DNA of 64,000 nucleotides from Humisphaera borealis (GTDB lineage Bacteria; Planctomycetota; Phycisphaerae; Tepidisphaerales; Tepidisphaeraceae). Made by a program: the position numbers and the translations under genes. The stretch is from positions 6,138,001 through 6,202,000 of the forward strand of contig NZ_CP063458.1 in assembly GCF_015169395.1 (NCBI RefSeq), read 5' to 3'. The number at the start of each line of letters is the position of its first letter. The first letter of the stretch is position 1. Under the pieces are notes generated by a model. That model worked only from the letters and a program-made list of their open reading frames with translations, was not told the DNA's origin and made no database searches. Shown piece by piece: positions 56,188 through 63,571 of the stretch.

Positions 56188-56319
56188 GTTTGTCATCCTG
56201 AGGTACTCCAAAGGATGACAAACTCTCGCGATGAGGAGTGCGGAGCGAAAAGTGCTGAGTACTTAGCAAAGGCGGTAGGTGAATTGTTCACTCAGTACTC
56301 AGCACTTCTAACTCATCGC
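56188..56319. repeat. Two nested/adjacent hairpins between pgsA and uppP
   Basis: A perfect 12-bp hairpin GTTTGTCATCCT/AGGATGACAAAC (56188-56199 with 56212-56223) is followed by a second with AAGTGCTGAGTACT/AGTACTCAGCACTT (56250-56263 with 56294-56307). Outer GCGATGAG/CTCATCGC continue the pairing. It reaches the pgsA stop codon at 56319. Confidence 0.92.
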
Positions 56320-56984
56320 TAAGTGTTCCCCCGGCGATACATCGAAACCGCCTTGCCGACGTACGTCAGTCCGCTCCAGACGGTGATCGCGACGGTGGCC
56401 CAGATGCAGATGTCGCGGACGACCGCCGCGGCCCATTTGGTGTCGGGGCTGAGCGTGGTCGAATGGGCGATGTAGTTGACGTAAATGAGGATGACCAGGA
56501 TGGTCCCCGATTGGAAAACCATCTTGAACTTGCCAATAAACGCCGCCCCGAACGCCTGCCCGCCACTCTCTGCGACACCGCGCAGGCTGGTAACCAGCAG
56601 TTCGCGCGTGAGCAGCAGTACGACAATACCAGGGGCAACACCCGAAACGGTCTTGACCACGTCCTGTGAGCCCGGCGACATCGCCCGGGCGGTTTCGGCA
56701 ACGATGAAGTTCTTCCCGGCGAAAAAGATGAAGCTCCCCAGCACCAGCACCTTGTCCACCAGGGGATCAACGACCCGGCCGAACGCGCCCTCCACCTTCC
56801 ATCGCCGGGCGAGGTAGCCGTCCAGAAAATCGGTGATCAACGCGATGACGTAAATGATGAACGCGGTGTTCAGCAGCCACGGGTCACCCCGGCCGTCGTG
56901 CTGGTAGAACGACAGGAGAACAAAAAAGACCGCGGCCAGCACGAGCCGGCCACCAGTCAGTGCATTGGGCACATGGCGGATCAT
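56319..56984 (-). CDS. pgsA: CDP-diacylglycerol-glycerol-3-phosphate 3-phosphatidyltransferase
   Basis: 221 residues. The CDP-alcohol phosphatidyltransferase motif is intact: DFLDGYLARRWKVEGAFGRV followed by VDPLVDKV, matching D-x2-DG-x2-AR-x8-G-x3-D-x3-D. Several membrane segments surround it. It makes phosphatidylglycerol phosphate, the first step of acidic phospholipid synthesis. ATG 56984 starts MIRHVPNALTGGRL, the normal N-terminus. Upstream of uppP in the same direction. Confidence 0.93.
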   Translation of the reverse strand: MIRHVPNALTGGRLVLAAVFFVLLSFYQHDGRGDPWLLNTAFIIYVIALITDFLDGYLARRWKVEGAFGRVVDPLVDKVLVLGSFIFFAGKNFIVAETARAMSPGSQDVVKTVSGVAPGIVVLLLTRELLVTSLRGVAESGGQAFGAAFIGKFKMVFQSGTILVILIYVNYIAHSTTLSPDTKWAAAVVRDICIWATVAITVWSGLTYVGKAVSMYRRGNT

Positions 56985-57074
56985 CGGGGGCGGATTGTAC
57001 GGGTCGAAGCGACCGCGGCAATGCGGTCCGGAAGTTTGCGATTCGCATTCGCGTCGGGTACATGCCAGCGGTCC

Positions 57075-57704
57075 ATGACCGAACTCCCTTTGCAGCCACC
57101 CGATGATTCGAACCGCAGGCCCCGCAGGCTCACCTATCTCGCGTTTCTCGCGATGGCGATCGGCGGGATCGGAACGCTGGGGTGCGGCATTCAGCCGCTG
57201 TCGCTCAGCTTTGCCACCTACAAGGCTGGGGGATTCCAGACCGAATCCGGTGCGATCCTGCCTTTCGATCGCGGCCTGCTGAACTTCACGATCGCGTGCG
57301 CGATCTTCGACCTGCTAACGTCCGCGGCGTTGTTCGTCACGGCGTATGCGGCGTTCCGACGTTGGAGCTGGGGTCGGCGGGCAGCGGTGACGGTGTCTGC
57401 CGTCATCGTGGTTGTCGCGCTGCTAAAGATGACCGGGTCGCTCACCGCATTCCGCCAGCCGTTGATCGACATCCGCATGTCCGCAATCGCCGTCCTGACG
57501 CCGGAACAACAGAAGAATGTCCCCGCCGACTACGCCGAGCAGATCCAGAAGATGAGCTATCTCGGGCCGCTGCTGATGTTCGTCATTCAGTCCTTCGCCC
57601 CGGCGCTGATTCTGCTGGTCTGGACACGCCCGTCGATGCAGTCGGCGTTCAAACCCTCGCCTCCGTCGGGATTTGAAGTGCTGCCGCAGAAGAATGACCA
57701 CTGA
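57075..57704 (+). CDS. Polytopic membrane protein, unknown
   Basis: 209 residues from ATG 57075 (MTELPLQPPDD). About four membrane segments: YLAFLAMAIGGIGTLGCGIQ, FTIACAIFDLLTSAALFVTA, AAVTVSAVIVVVALLKMTG, and a terminal one (LLMFVIQSFAPALILLVW). The N-terminal 25 residues are basic and Pro-rich. No family recognised. Divergent from pgsA. Confidence 0.8.
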   Translation: MTELPLQPPDDSNRRPRRLTYLAFLAMAIGGIGTLGCGIQPLSLSFATYKAGGFQTESGAILPFDRGLLNFTIACAIFDLLTSAALFVTAYAAFRRWSWGRRAAVTVSAVIVVVALLKMTGSLTAFRQPLIDIRMSAIAVLTPEQQKNVPADYAEQIQKMSYLGPLLMFVIQSFAPALILLVWTRPSMQSAFKPSPPSGFEVLPQKNDH

Positions 57705-57727
57705 GGCACGGAGACATAGAGGTCAAC

Positions 57728-57932
57728 CCGACGACGACGTAGTCTGCGCAAAATTTCGGGGAACCACAGATGCACACAGATCTTCACTGATGAAATGCGT
57801 CGGAGATGCATGAACCAAAACGGACTGACACAGACATCCCGCAGCAAACGACGAGGTTGTCTGTCTCGATTATCTGTGCAGATCTGCGTGCATCTGTGGT
57901 TCCTTGGCCTTTGCTCAGACGACGTCGTAATC
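57728..57932. repeat. Nested hairpins with CACAGATGCA / TGCATCTGTG words
   Basis: Arms 57760-57792 (GGAACCACAGATGCACACAG...) and 57871-57903 pair with a few mismatches. Outer ACGACGACGTAGTCTG (from 57730) and CAGACGACGTCGT (about 57914-57927) pair again, so the whole 205 bp can fold back. The junction (57705-58008, about 300 bp) has no other gene. Confidence 0.85.
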
Positions 57933-58008
57933 GAGTTAACTTCCGTGGTGCTGACTTCCTGACCAATCCTGCATGGACGCCCCCGATTCCATCGACTACA
58001 AAATTGGC

Positions 58009-58422
58009 ATGCGAACCACCCTCACCTCCCTTATCGTGCCCGCCTTCGCGTTCCTGGCGATGGTCGGCGTTGTCGCCTCAACCTCGTCCGCCGCTGCGCC
58101 GGCCAAGGAGAACGGTGGCGTCATGTACCACGTCGTCTCGCTGAAGTTCAAAGAATCCGCCACCCCCGAGCAGATCAAGGCGGTCGAGCAGGCGTTCGGC
58201 GACCTCAAGGGCAAGATCGCTGAGATCAAGACCCTGACCTGGGGCACCAACGTCAGCCCCGAGAAGCACGACAAGGGCTTCACGCACGTCTTTGTGCTGA
58301 CCTTCGCCACCGCCAAGGACCGCGACGCCTATCTGGTGCACCCGGATCACAAGGCGTTCGGCAAGGTGCTCGGCCCGATCATGGCCGATGTGTTCGTGGT
58401 CGATTTTGTCGCGAAGGAATAA
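58009..58422 (+). CDS. Exported Dabb (stress-responsive alpha-beta barrel) protein
   Basis: 137 residues from ATG 58009 (MRTTLTSLIVP), which starts a signal peptide ending near SAAAP. The Dabb domain spans about 38-137: VMYHVVSLKFKESATPEQIK, then FTHVFVLTFATAKDRDAYLV and HPDHKAFGKVLGPIM. Dabb proteins are ferredoxin-fold dimers, often involved in small-molecule binding; secreted versions are common in planctomycetes. The function is unknown. Confidence 0.88.
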   Translation: MRTTLTSLIVPAFAFLAMVGVVASTSSAAAPAKENGGVMYHVVSLKFKESATPEQIKAVEQAFGDLKGKIAEIKTLTWGTNVSPEKHDKGFTHVFVLTFATAKDRDAYLVHPDHKAFGKVLGPIMADVFVVDFVAKE

Positions 58423-58453
58423 AAGTGACGTGCCGGGGTGACTGGGAGCACCC

Positions 58454-58476
58454 GTAGGGTCCGCCTTGGCGGACGC
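58454..58476. repeat. Single GTCCGCC-TT-GGCGGAC palindrome
   Basis: 23 nt identical to the copies at 17633-17655 and 42232-42254, here without an inverted partner. Located between the Dabb gene and the convergent rimO gene. Confidence 0.95.
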
Positions 58477-58608
58477 GGAACCGCCGACGCCATGCTGTGG
58501 TCGCGGGCCGACGCTCGATATCGACCTGGGTTCGGTAGACCATGGCGGCATCGGCCGCCCGCCGGCGACCAGCCTACCGTTGCACCCCATCACCCCGACA
58601 CCTCTTAC

Positions 58609-60078
58609 CTACCGCACGACCGACAGCGACCGCGATCGCTGTTTCGGCAGTTCCGCGACCAGATCGTACGCCTGGTAGTCCGTCACCTTCACATCCAGAA
58701 TCTGGCCCGGAAACAGTTCGCTTCCGTGCGTATGCACGAAAGTGACCGAGTCGATGTCCGGCGCCTGGCTCTGCGATCGGGCGACGTAGCCGTCTTCTTC
58801 GTCGCGGCCGGCGGGGCGATCGACCAGCACCTGGATCGTCTTGCCCACGGTCTTCTTCGCCCGGGCGAACGCGACTTCCTGCTGCGCCAGCATCAGTTCT
58901 TCGACGCGCTGCTGGCGGACTTCATCGGGCAACTGGTTCGTCAGCCGGCCCATCGGCGTGCCGGGCTCGGGTGAATAGGGGAACACGCCCATCATCTCGA
59001 ACCCGAAGTCCTTCACGAACTGCACCAGCTCCTGGTGCTGCTGCTCGGTTTCGCCGGGCGAGCCGGCAATGAACGTGGTGCGGATGGCGATCCCCGGCAC
59101 CCACTTGCGCAGCTTCTCCAGCAGCGTGACGATCTCTTTCTTGGTCACCCGGCGGCGCATCACGGTCAGCAGCTCGTCGTTGATGTGCTGCAGCGGCATG
59201 TCGATGTACTTCACCAGCTTAGCGCTGTCGGCGATCGTCTTGATCATCTCGTCAGTGAAGCAGGACGGGTACGCGTACATCAGCCGCAGCCAGTGCACGT
59301 CTTTCAAACCTTTGTCGAGCGCCTTAAGCAACCCCGACAGACCAGGGCCGTAGCCGATATCGGTGCCGAAGCTGGTCGTATCCTGACCGATCAAGTTCAG
59401 CTCGACCGCGCCGTCGGCGGCGAGTTCTTTTGCTTCCAGCAGGATCTGCTCGACCGGCTTGCTGCGCATCGGCCCGCGAATGCTCGGGATCGTGCAGAAC
59501 GTGCACCCTTGGTTACACCCCTCGCTGATGCGCAGGTATGCGTAGTGCCGGGGCGTCAGCCGCAGGCGGGCGCGGTCGTCTTCGAAGACCGGCAGGCGCG
59601 ATGTCTTGGTTTCCTTCCCGGTGGCGGCTAAACCCTGTGCGACCGCCAGTTCCTTCGATAAGTCGTGATACTTGCCCAGAAAATGCCCGTGTTCCTGCCG
59701 GGGGTTTTCCTTCCCGCGAACGGCTTCGACGATGTGTTCGCGATCGAACACGCCCACCAGCCGGTCGATGCCCGGGGCGTCGTTCAGCAGCTTGGTCTTG
59801 TGCCGCTGCACCAGGCAACCGGCCACAACCACGCGCTTGACCTTGCCAGCCTTCTTGAGCTCGATCGCGTCGCGGATTTCCTTCAGGCTTTCGTCCTTTG
59901 ATGCCTCCAGGAACCCGCAGGTGTTGATGACGATGACGTCGGCGTCGTCGGCGTCGGGGGTAATCGCCAGACCGTCTTGCGCGAGCAGGCCGAGCATCCG
60001 CTCGCTGTCCACGAGGTTCTTCGGGCAGCCGAGGCTGACGAACGCGACAGACTTGATGGACTTGGACGGCTTGGGCAT
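58609..60078 (-). CDS. rimO: Ribosomal protein S12 methylthiotransferase RimO
   Basis: 489 residues from ATG 60078 (MPKPSKSIKSVAFVSLGCPK). The N-terminal UPF0004 domain has cysteines in SLGCPKNLVDSE, INTCGFLEASKDES and VAGCLVQRHK (first iron-sulfur cluster). The radical SAM cluster motif is CNQGCTFC followed by TIPSIRGPMRSKP. A C-terminal TRAM domain ends in FPGQILDVKVTDYQAYDLVA. It methylthiolates the conserved aspartate of ribosomal protein S12. MiaB is the close alternative, but SLGCPKNLVDSE is the RimO form. Confidence 0.95.
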   Translation of the reverse strand: MPKPSKSIKSVAFVSLGCPKNLVDSERMLGLLAQDGLAITPDADDADVIVINTCGFLEASKDESLKEIRDAIELKKAGKVKRVVVAGCLVQRHKTKLLNDAPGIDRLVGVFDREHIVEAVRGKENPRQEHGHFLGKYHDLSKELAVAQGLAATGKETKTSRLPVFEDDRARLRLTPRHYAYLRISEGCNQGCTFCTIPSIRGPMRSKPVEQILLEAKELAADGAVELNLIGQDTTSFGTDIGYGPGLSGLLKALDKGLKDVHWLRLMYAYPSCFTDEMIKTIADSAKLVKYIDMPLQHINDELLTVMRRRVTKKEIVTLLEKLRKWVPGIAIRTTFIAGSPGETEQQHQELVQFVKDFGFEMMGVFPYSPEPGTPMGRLTNQLPDEVRQQRVEELMLAQQEVAFARAKKTVGKTIQVLVDRPAGRDEEDGYVARSQSQAPDIDSVTFVHTHGSELFPGQILDVKVTDYQAYDLVAELPKQRSRSLSVVR

Positions 60079-60168
60079 TACGGGCTCGAAAAACAGGCGA
60101 CCGGAACGCCGGCGCACGGGGGAAACGGGACAAAGTACCGAAATTCGGCCTTCCGGGCAACCGGAAGG

Positions 60169-60363
60169 CTACATTCGGGGGTCGTCAAGGTCGGCCGAAG
60201 GCGACTCCCGCTCCTTCAGGTCGTTCAGGAGATCGACAAAATCGAGGTCGTCGAGCTCAAACCAGGCCGGAATCGCCGCCACCGACATGCCACGCCTCTC
60301 GGCAAGCGCCTCGGTAATCCGCCGGCGAAGGTCGGGGTCATCAATCTCACGAATGCGGATCAT
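60169..60363 (-). CDS. Small acidic protein, unknown
   Basis: 64 residues from ATG 60363 (MIRIREIDDPDLRRRITEAL); the longer frame passes through repeats. Rich in Asp/Glu/Leu, with two helices (DDPDLRRRITEALAERRGM and LDDLDFVDLLNDLKERES). It lies 90 bp upstream of rimO on the same strand. Function unknown; the real-gene call rests on codon usage and the start context. Confidence 0.55.
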   Translation of the reverse strand: MIRIREIDDPDLRRRITEALAERRGMSVAAIPAWFELDDLDFVDLLNDLKERESPSADLDDPRM

Positions 60364-60910
60364 ACGTCGGATTGTACCAGAGGGTTTGATCCACGAATGA
60401 ACACGAATGATCTCAACACGGCCTGGCGGCACCCGGAATGAAGAGAACACGAAGGCGCGAAGGCACGAAGAAAGCGCGAAGGTTGTCGAATCCGTGGATT
60501 GGGCTATCCCACGGTGTATTCCGCTCACTGTGCGTTGGATTGCCCGCCAAGAGCGCCAAGAAGCCAAGTACGCCAGGAAGCAGATTCTCTTGGCATACTT
60601 GGCTTCTTGGCGCTCTTGGCGTTGAGATCGCTCTGCGTGGCGAACCCGAAAACATTAGGCTGTCCACTGATTCGACAACCTTCGCGCTTTCTTCGTGCCT
60701 TCGCGCCTTCGTGTTCTCTTCGTTTCGGGTTCGGCCAGGCCGCCTTGGAGTGCCTTCGCGTTCACCCTGATCTGGTAAACTTTTAGCAACGCCGGTCGAC
60801 GCATGAACATTGCCGAAACTTTTCGTGCCGACCGGCGTCAACGAGATTAGATTGTTTTGCCGAACGGCCCGACCCCGGGCTGCCACACTTCGCTTCAGAA
60901 GGAGCACGAG
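60364..60910. other. Gene-free region with nested inverted repeats
   Basis: About 550 bp without a credible gene, largely occupied by the nested hairpins at 60441-60720 and a lone CACGAATGAACACGAAT arm near 60392. From 60722 to 60910 is a leader with AGAAGGAGCACGAG just before the ATG at 60911; nothing else is recognised. Confidence 0.6.
60441..60720. repeat. Nested inverted repeats: 52-nt perfect outer arms, 31-nt inner arms
   Basis: Outer arms 60441-60492 and 60669-60720 are exact reverse complements over 52 nt, made of GAAGGC/GCGAAGG/CACGAAG-type words. Inner arms 60545-60575 and 60591-60621 (CGCCAAGAGCGCCAAGAAGC...) have one mismatch in 31. The inner and outer words are different. It is the longest perfect hairpin in the window. 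Confidence 0.97.
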
Positions 60911-61581
60911 ATGAACCAGTCACGTATGGGTCTTGCCCGGCAGTTCTGCTGGATGATGGCACCGGTCCTGCTGCTGAGCGGGATGGCATTCGCCAACGCG
61001 CCCGCGCGCGCCGGCCGGAACCGCCGCCGCCGCCGCCTCCGGAACTTCCCAAGCCCCCCGAAGGCCCGACGATGAAGATCGAACAGGTCCCCGGGCTGGA
61101 ACGGGCCAAGCTGATCATCCCGAAGAAGCTCCTGCCGGGCGCGAAGGAAGAAAAGGCGGACGCCGGGATGTCGCCGGCACGGACAGCGATCGCCGGCATC
61201 GCAATCTCAGGCGCGGTAGCGCTGCTGGGACTGCAGTTCATCCGTCGCCGGTCGGGCACGCCCGGCCGGTCGTCCACGCTGATGCTCGTCGCCGGCGGCG
61301 TCGGATTGGCGCTGGTGTCGGCGGCGGCAATGGCGGACATCGCCATCCCGGGACAGCCAAGGCGTCCGCGTCCGGTGCCGCCGGAACCCCCCGTCGTGCT
61401 GCCGGCCGGCGTGCCGGTGACGATCAGCGTGGTAGATACCGGCGACGAGGTCATCCTTCAGATCGCGCCAGAGCACGTGGCACCGACACCCAAGCCGTTG
61501 CCGGGACTGAACGCACCGCACGTCGAACCCGGACAGAAGCCCGCGCCGTCGGGCCTCACTCCGCCGCCGCCACCGGGGTGA
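60911..61581 (+). pseudogene. Proline-rich secreted membrane protein, frame disrupted
   Basis: The first frame starts at ATG 60911 with a signal peptide (MAPVLLLSGMAFANAPARA), then runs into Arg-rich out-of-frame sequence and stops at 61075. The next frame, read from about 61018, is EPPPPPPELPKPPEGPT running into MKIEQVPGLERAKLIIPKK at 61072, which then stays open to 61581. The two halves belong together as one roughly 222-residue protein. The frame changes around 61000-61018 in a GC-repeat tract (GCGCCCGCGCGCGCCGGCC). It may be a true frameshift, a sequencing error or programmed. The downstream part has two membrane segments (about 41-57 and 68-86 of the second frame) and a Pro-rich tail. 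Confidence 0.75.
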
Positions 61582-61604
61582 GGTGACAGGTTACGCGCGT
61601 AGCT

Positions 61605-61698
61605 CTGGGTGGCATGGGCAAGCGTACTCGCTTGCCCGTGACGAACACCAACCAACGATCCCCACGGGCAACGGAGTACCGTTGCCCATGCCACCCAG
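61605..61698. repeat. Inverted pair of palindromes with 17-bp outer stem
   Basis: CTGGGTGGCATGGGCAA (61605-61621) and TTGCCCATGCCACCCAG (61682-61698) pair perfectly. Each side continues as its own hairpin: GGGCAAGCG-TACT-CGCTTGCCC (61616-61637) and a matching GGGCAACGG-AGTA-CCGTTGCCC on the right. A copy of the left half is inside the DUF4340 gene at 27763. Confidence 0.95.
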
Positions 61699-62784
61699 TT
61701 GTACCTACCGGAATCATTCCACCCAGATTCAGCCTACCCAGTCTTGACCGCTTTACCCACCCAATCCCTGCTATCGTCCTCGTCCGCCGACGGTGCCCGC
61801 CAGGGCGACGTTCGGTCGCCGCTGGCGTTCGTGCTGGCGTGCCTGGGTGTGGTCACCCTCGCGGCGGTGCTGGCGGGGTTTGTGCCGATCGGGTTCTCGA
61901 TCGTCACCGTCTTCCTCTTCGCCGGGCCGCACAACTGGCTCGAACTCCGCTACTTCCTGGCCAAGATGCCCGCGCGGTGGGGGCCGCTCAAACCGTTCTT
62001 CACACTCGCGATCGGCGGCGTGCTGGTCCTGACCGCCGGGTTCATCGCGATGGCCCTGGTCGGCCGATCGGCCAACTGGGCGTACAGCACCTGGAGCCTG
62101 GCGTCGTCCGTCTGGAACAGCGCCCTGGTCCTCTGGGTCGCCACGCTCACGTGGATGCGTGGCCGGCAGACGCCCCGGCGGGACTGGTCCTGGGCGCTGC
62201 CGGCAGGATTGGCCGTCGTCGCGGTCGTCTGGATTTTTCCGGTCGCTTGGGAACTGGGTCTGGTCTACCTGCACCCGCTGATCGCGCTCGTTTTCCTCGA
62301 TCGCGAAATCGTCCGCCGCCGGCCCTCCTGGCGGCGGGCGTACCACGTCTGCCTGCTGGCCTTGCCGGTGTGCCTGGTCCTCCTCTGGTGGCGGTTGGCC
62401 GGCGCGGCGCCCCTCGCCGGGCAGGACATGCTGACGATGCGCATCACCCAGCACGCCGGCGCCGACATCCTGCACAACCTCTCGCCGCACCTGCTCGTCG
62501 CCACGCACACGTTCCTGGAGATGGTTCACTACGGCGTATGGGTCGTCGCGATCCCACTGATCGCGATGAAGACTGCGCCCTGGCAACTGACCAGCGTCCC
62601 CCTCGCCCGCCGAAGCTGGCGCTGGCGCACCGCCGTTGTCGCACTGCTGGTCTGCGGCGGCGGGGTCGTCGTCACGCTCTGGGCCGGCTTCATCGGCGAC
62701 TACGCGCTCACCCGCGACATCTACTTCACCATCGCGATCGCGCACGTGCTGGCCGAGTTCCCGTTTCTTTTGCGAATGCATTGA
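61699..62784 (+). CDS. Polytopic membrane protein with conserved-looking histidines
   Basis: 361 residues if started at TTG 61699, just after a repeat; TTG 61744 is an equally plausible start (346 residues). About eight membrane segments are visible. Histidines lie at membrane positions: AGPHNWLELRYFLAK, LVYLHPLIALVF, QHAGADILHNLSPHLL, THTFLEMVHYGVW and IAIAHVLAEFPF. The pattern resembles metal-dependent membrane enzymes, but I do not recognise a family; Brp/Blh-type carotene oxygenase is only a thought. The following gene is in the same direction. Confidence 0.8.
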   Translation: MYLPESFHPDSAYPVLTALPTQSLLSSSSADGARQGDVRSPLAFVLACLGVVTLAAVLAGFVPIGFSIVTVFLFAGPHNWLELRYFLAKMPARWGPLKPFFTLAIGGVLVLTAGFIAMALVGRSANWAYSTWSLASSVWNSALVLWVATLTWMRGRQTPRRDWSWALPAGLAVVAVVWIFPVAWELGLVYLHPLIALVFLDREIVRRRPSWRRAYHVCLLALPVCLVLLWWRLAGAAPLAGQDMLTMRITQHAGADILHNLSPHLLVATHTFLEMVHYGVWVVAIPLIAMKTAPWQLTSVPLARRSWRWRTAVVALLVCGGGVVVTLWAGFIGDYALTRDIYFTIAIAHVLAEFPFLLRMH

Positions 62785-62790
62785 AGAAGA

Positions 62791-62879
62791 GTAGGCAGTA
62801 CGCAGTAAGCAGTACGCAGAAAAACAAAGAGAACAGATGGCTTGCCTTCCCTGCGTACTGCTTACTGCTTACTGCCTAC
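62791..62879. repeat. Tandem-word hairpin (CAGTAGG / CTGCTTA words), 29-nt arms
   Basis: Arms 62791-62819 and 62851-62879 are reverse complements with one mismatch. The words (GTAGGCAGTACGCAGTAAGC...) match the hairpin at 50714. The right arm lies inside the reading frame of the membrane protein at 62837. Confidence 0.95.
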
Positions 62880-63379
62880 TTTCCTCCGACCTCTGGCAAT
62901 TCCTTCCTCTCGGTTACCTGACGACGATCGCGATCGAAACGCCGATCCTGCTTTTGCTCCTGTCGCGCGGTCATTCCGTCGGACGCCGGCTGCTCGCGGG
63001 GGTCTGGCTGACGGCTTGCACCTACCCGATTGTGATCCTGGTGCTTCCAGTGCTGATCCCGGCGCCAGAGGACCGCTGGCTCTACTTGCTGATCGCCGAA
63101 ACCTTCGCGCCCGTCGCCGAATGTGCCTTGTTCGCCGCGGCGTTTCATCGAAAACGAGTCGGCTGGACTAACGATGGATCGCATTCCAAGCACCCACCGG
63201 ATTCGATGGCAGTTCCGGATCGTGGCGAGAGGCACTTCGATGTTGGCGTAGTCGACTACGCTCCGGCAAATCTCAAGGCCTCACACGTGGAGCCGAATCG
63301 ACTGGTGGACTTCGTCGCCATCACGCTGGCGAACCTGGCATCGTTTGGGATTGGGGAGATCCTGAACCGGTATTGGTGA
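62837..63379 (+). CDS. Membrane protein with a repeat-derived N-terminus
   Basis: 180 residues from ATG 62837. Residues 5-17 (PCVLLTAYCLLSSD region) are encoded by the right arm of the tandem-word hairpin. Three to four membrane segments follow (FLPLGYLTTIAIETPILLLL, LLAGVWLTACTYPIVILVLP, YLLIAETFAPVAECALFAAA), then a hydrophilic C-terminal tail with a final FGIGEILNRYW. No family recognised. It could be translated from a start after the repeat, but no good ATG/GTG exists before the first membrane segment. Same direction as, and 52 bp after, the preceding membrane gene. Confidence 0.7.
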   Translation: MACLPCVLLTAYCLLSSDLWQFLPLGYLTTIAIETPILLLLLSRGHSVGRRLLAGVWLTACTYPIVILVLPVLIPAPEDRWLYLLIAETFAPVAECALFAAAFHRKRVGWTNDGSHSKHPPDSMAVPDRGERHFDVGVVDYAPANLKASHVEPNRLVDFVAITLANLASFGIGEILNRYW

Positions 63380-63488
63380 CCGGCCGAAACGACTCGGCGT
63401 TACCATCCTTTCAAGCGTCGAAGTTGCGTCTTGGTCCCCTCCTCCGGTACTCCGGGGGAGGGGACCCTGCGCCGCCACACGCAGGTAC

Positions 63489-63523
63489 AAAAAACCCCGG
63501 AAGTCGGGCAAGAACTTCCGGGG
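63489..63523 (-). terminator. Rho-independent terminator of the window-end gene
   Basis: Stem CCCCGGAAGT/ACTTCCGGGG (63495-63504, 63514-63523) is preceded on the plus strand by AAAAAA (63489-63494), which reads as a U-run after the stem on the minus strand. It lies about 50 bp past the stop of the minus-strand gene at 63572. Confidence 0.9.
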
Positions 63524-63571
63524 CGGGGAGGGAGTTGGAGGCTGCTTTTAGGCGTGCGCGGACGCCGGGCG

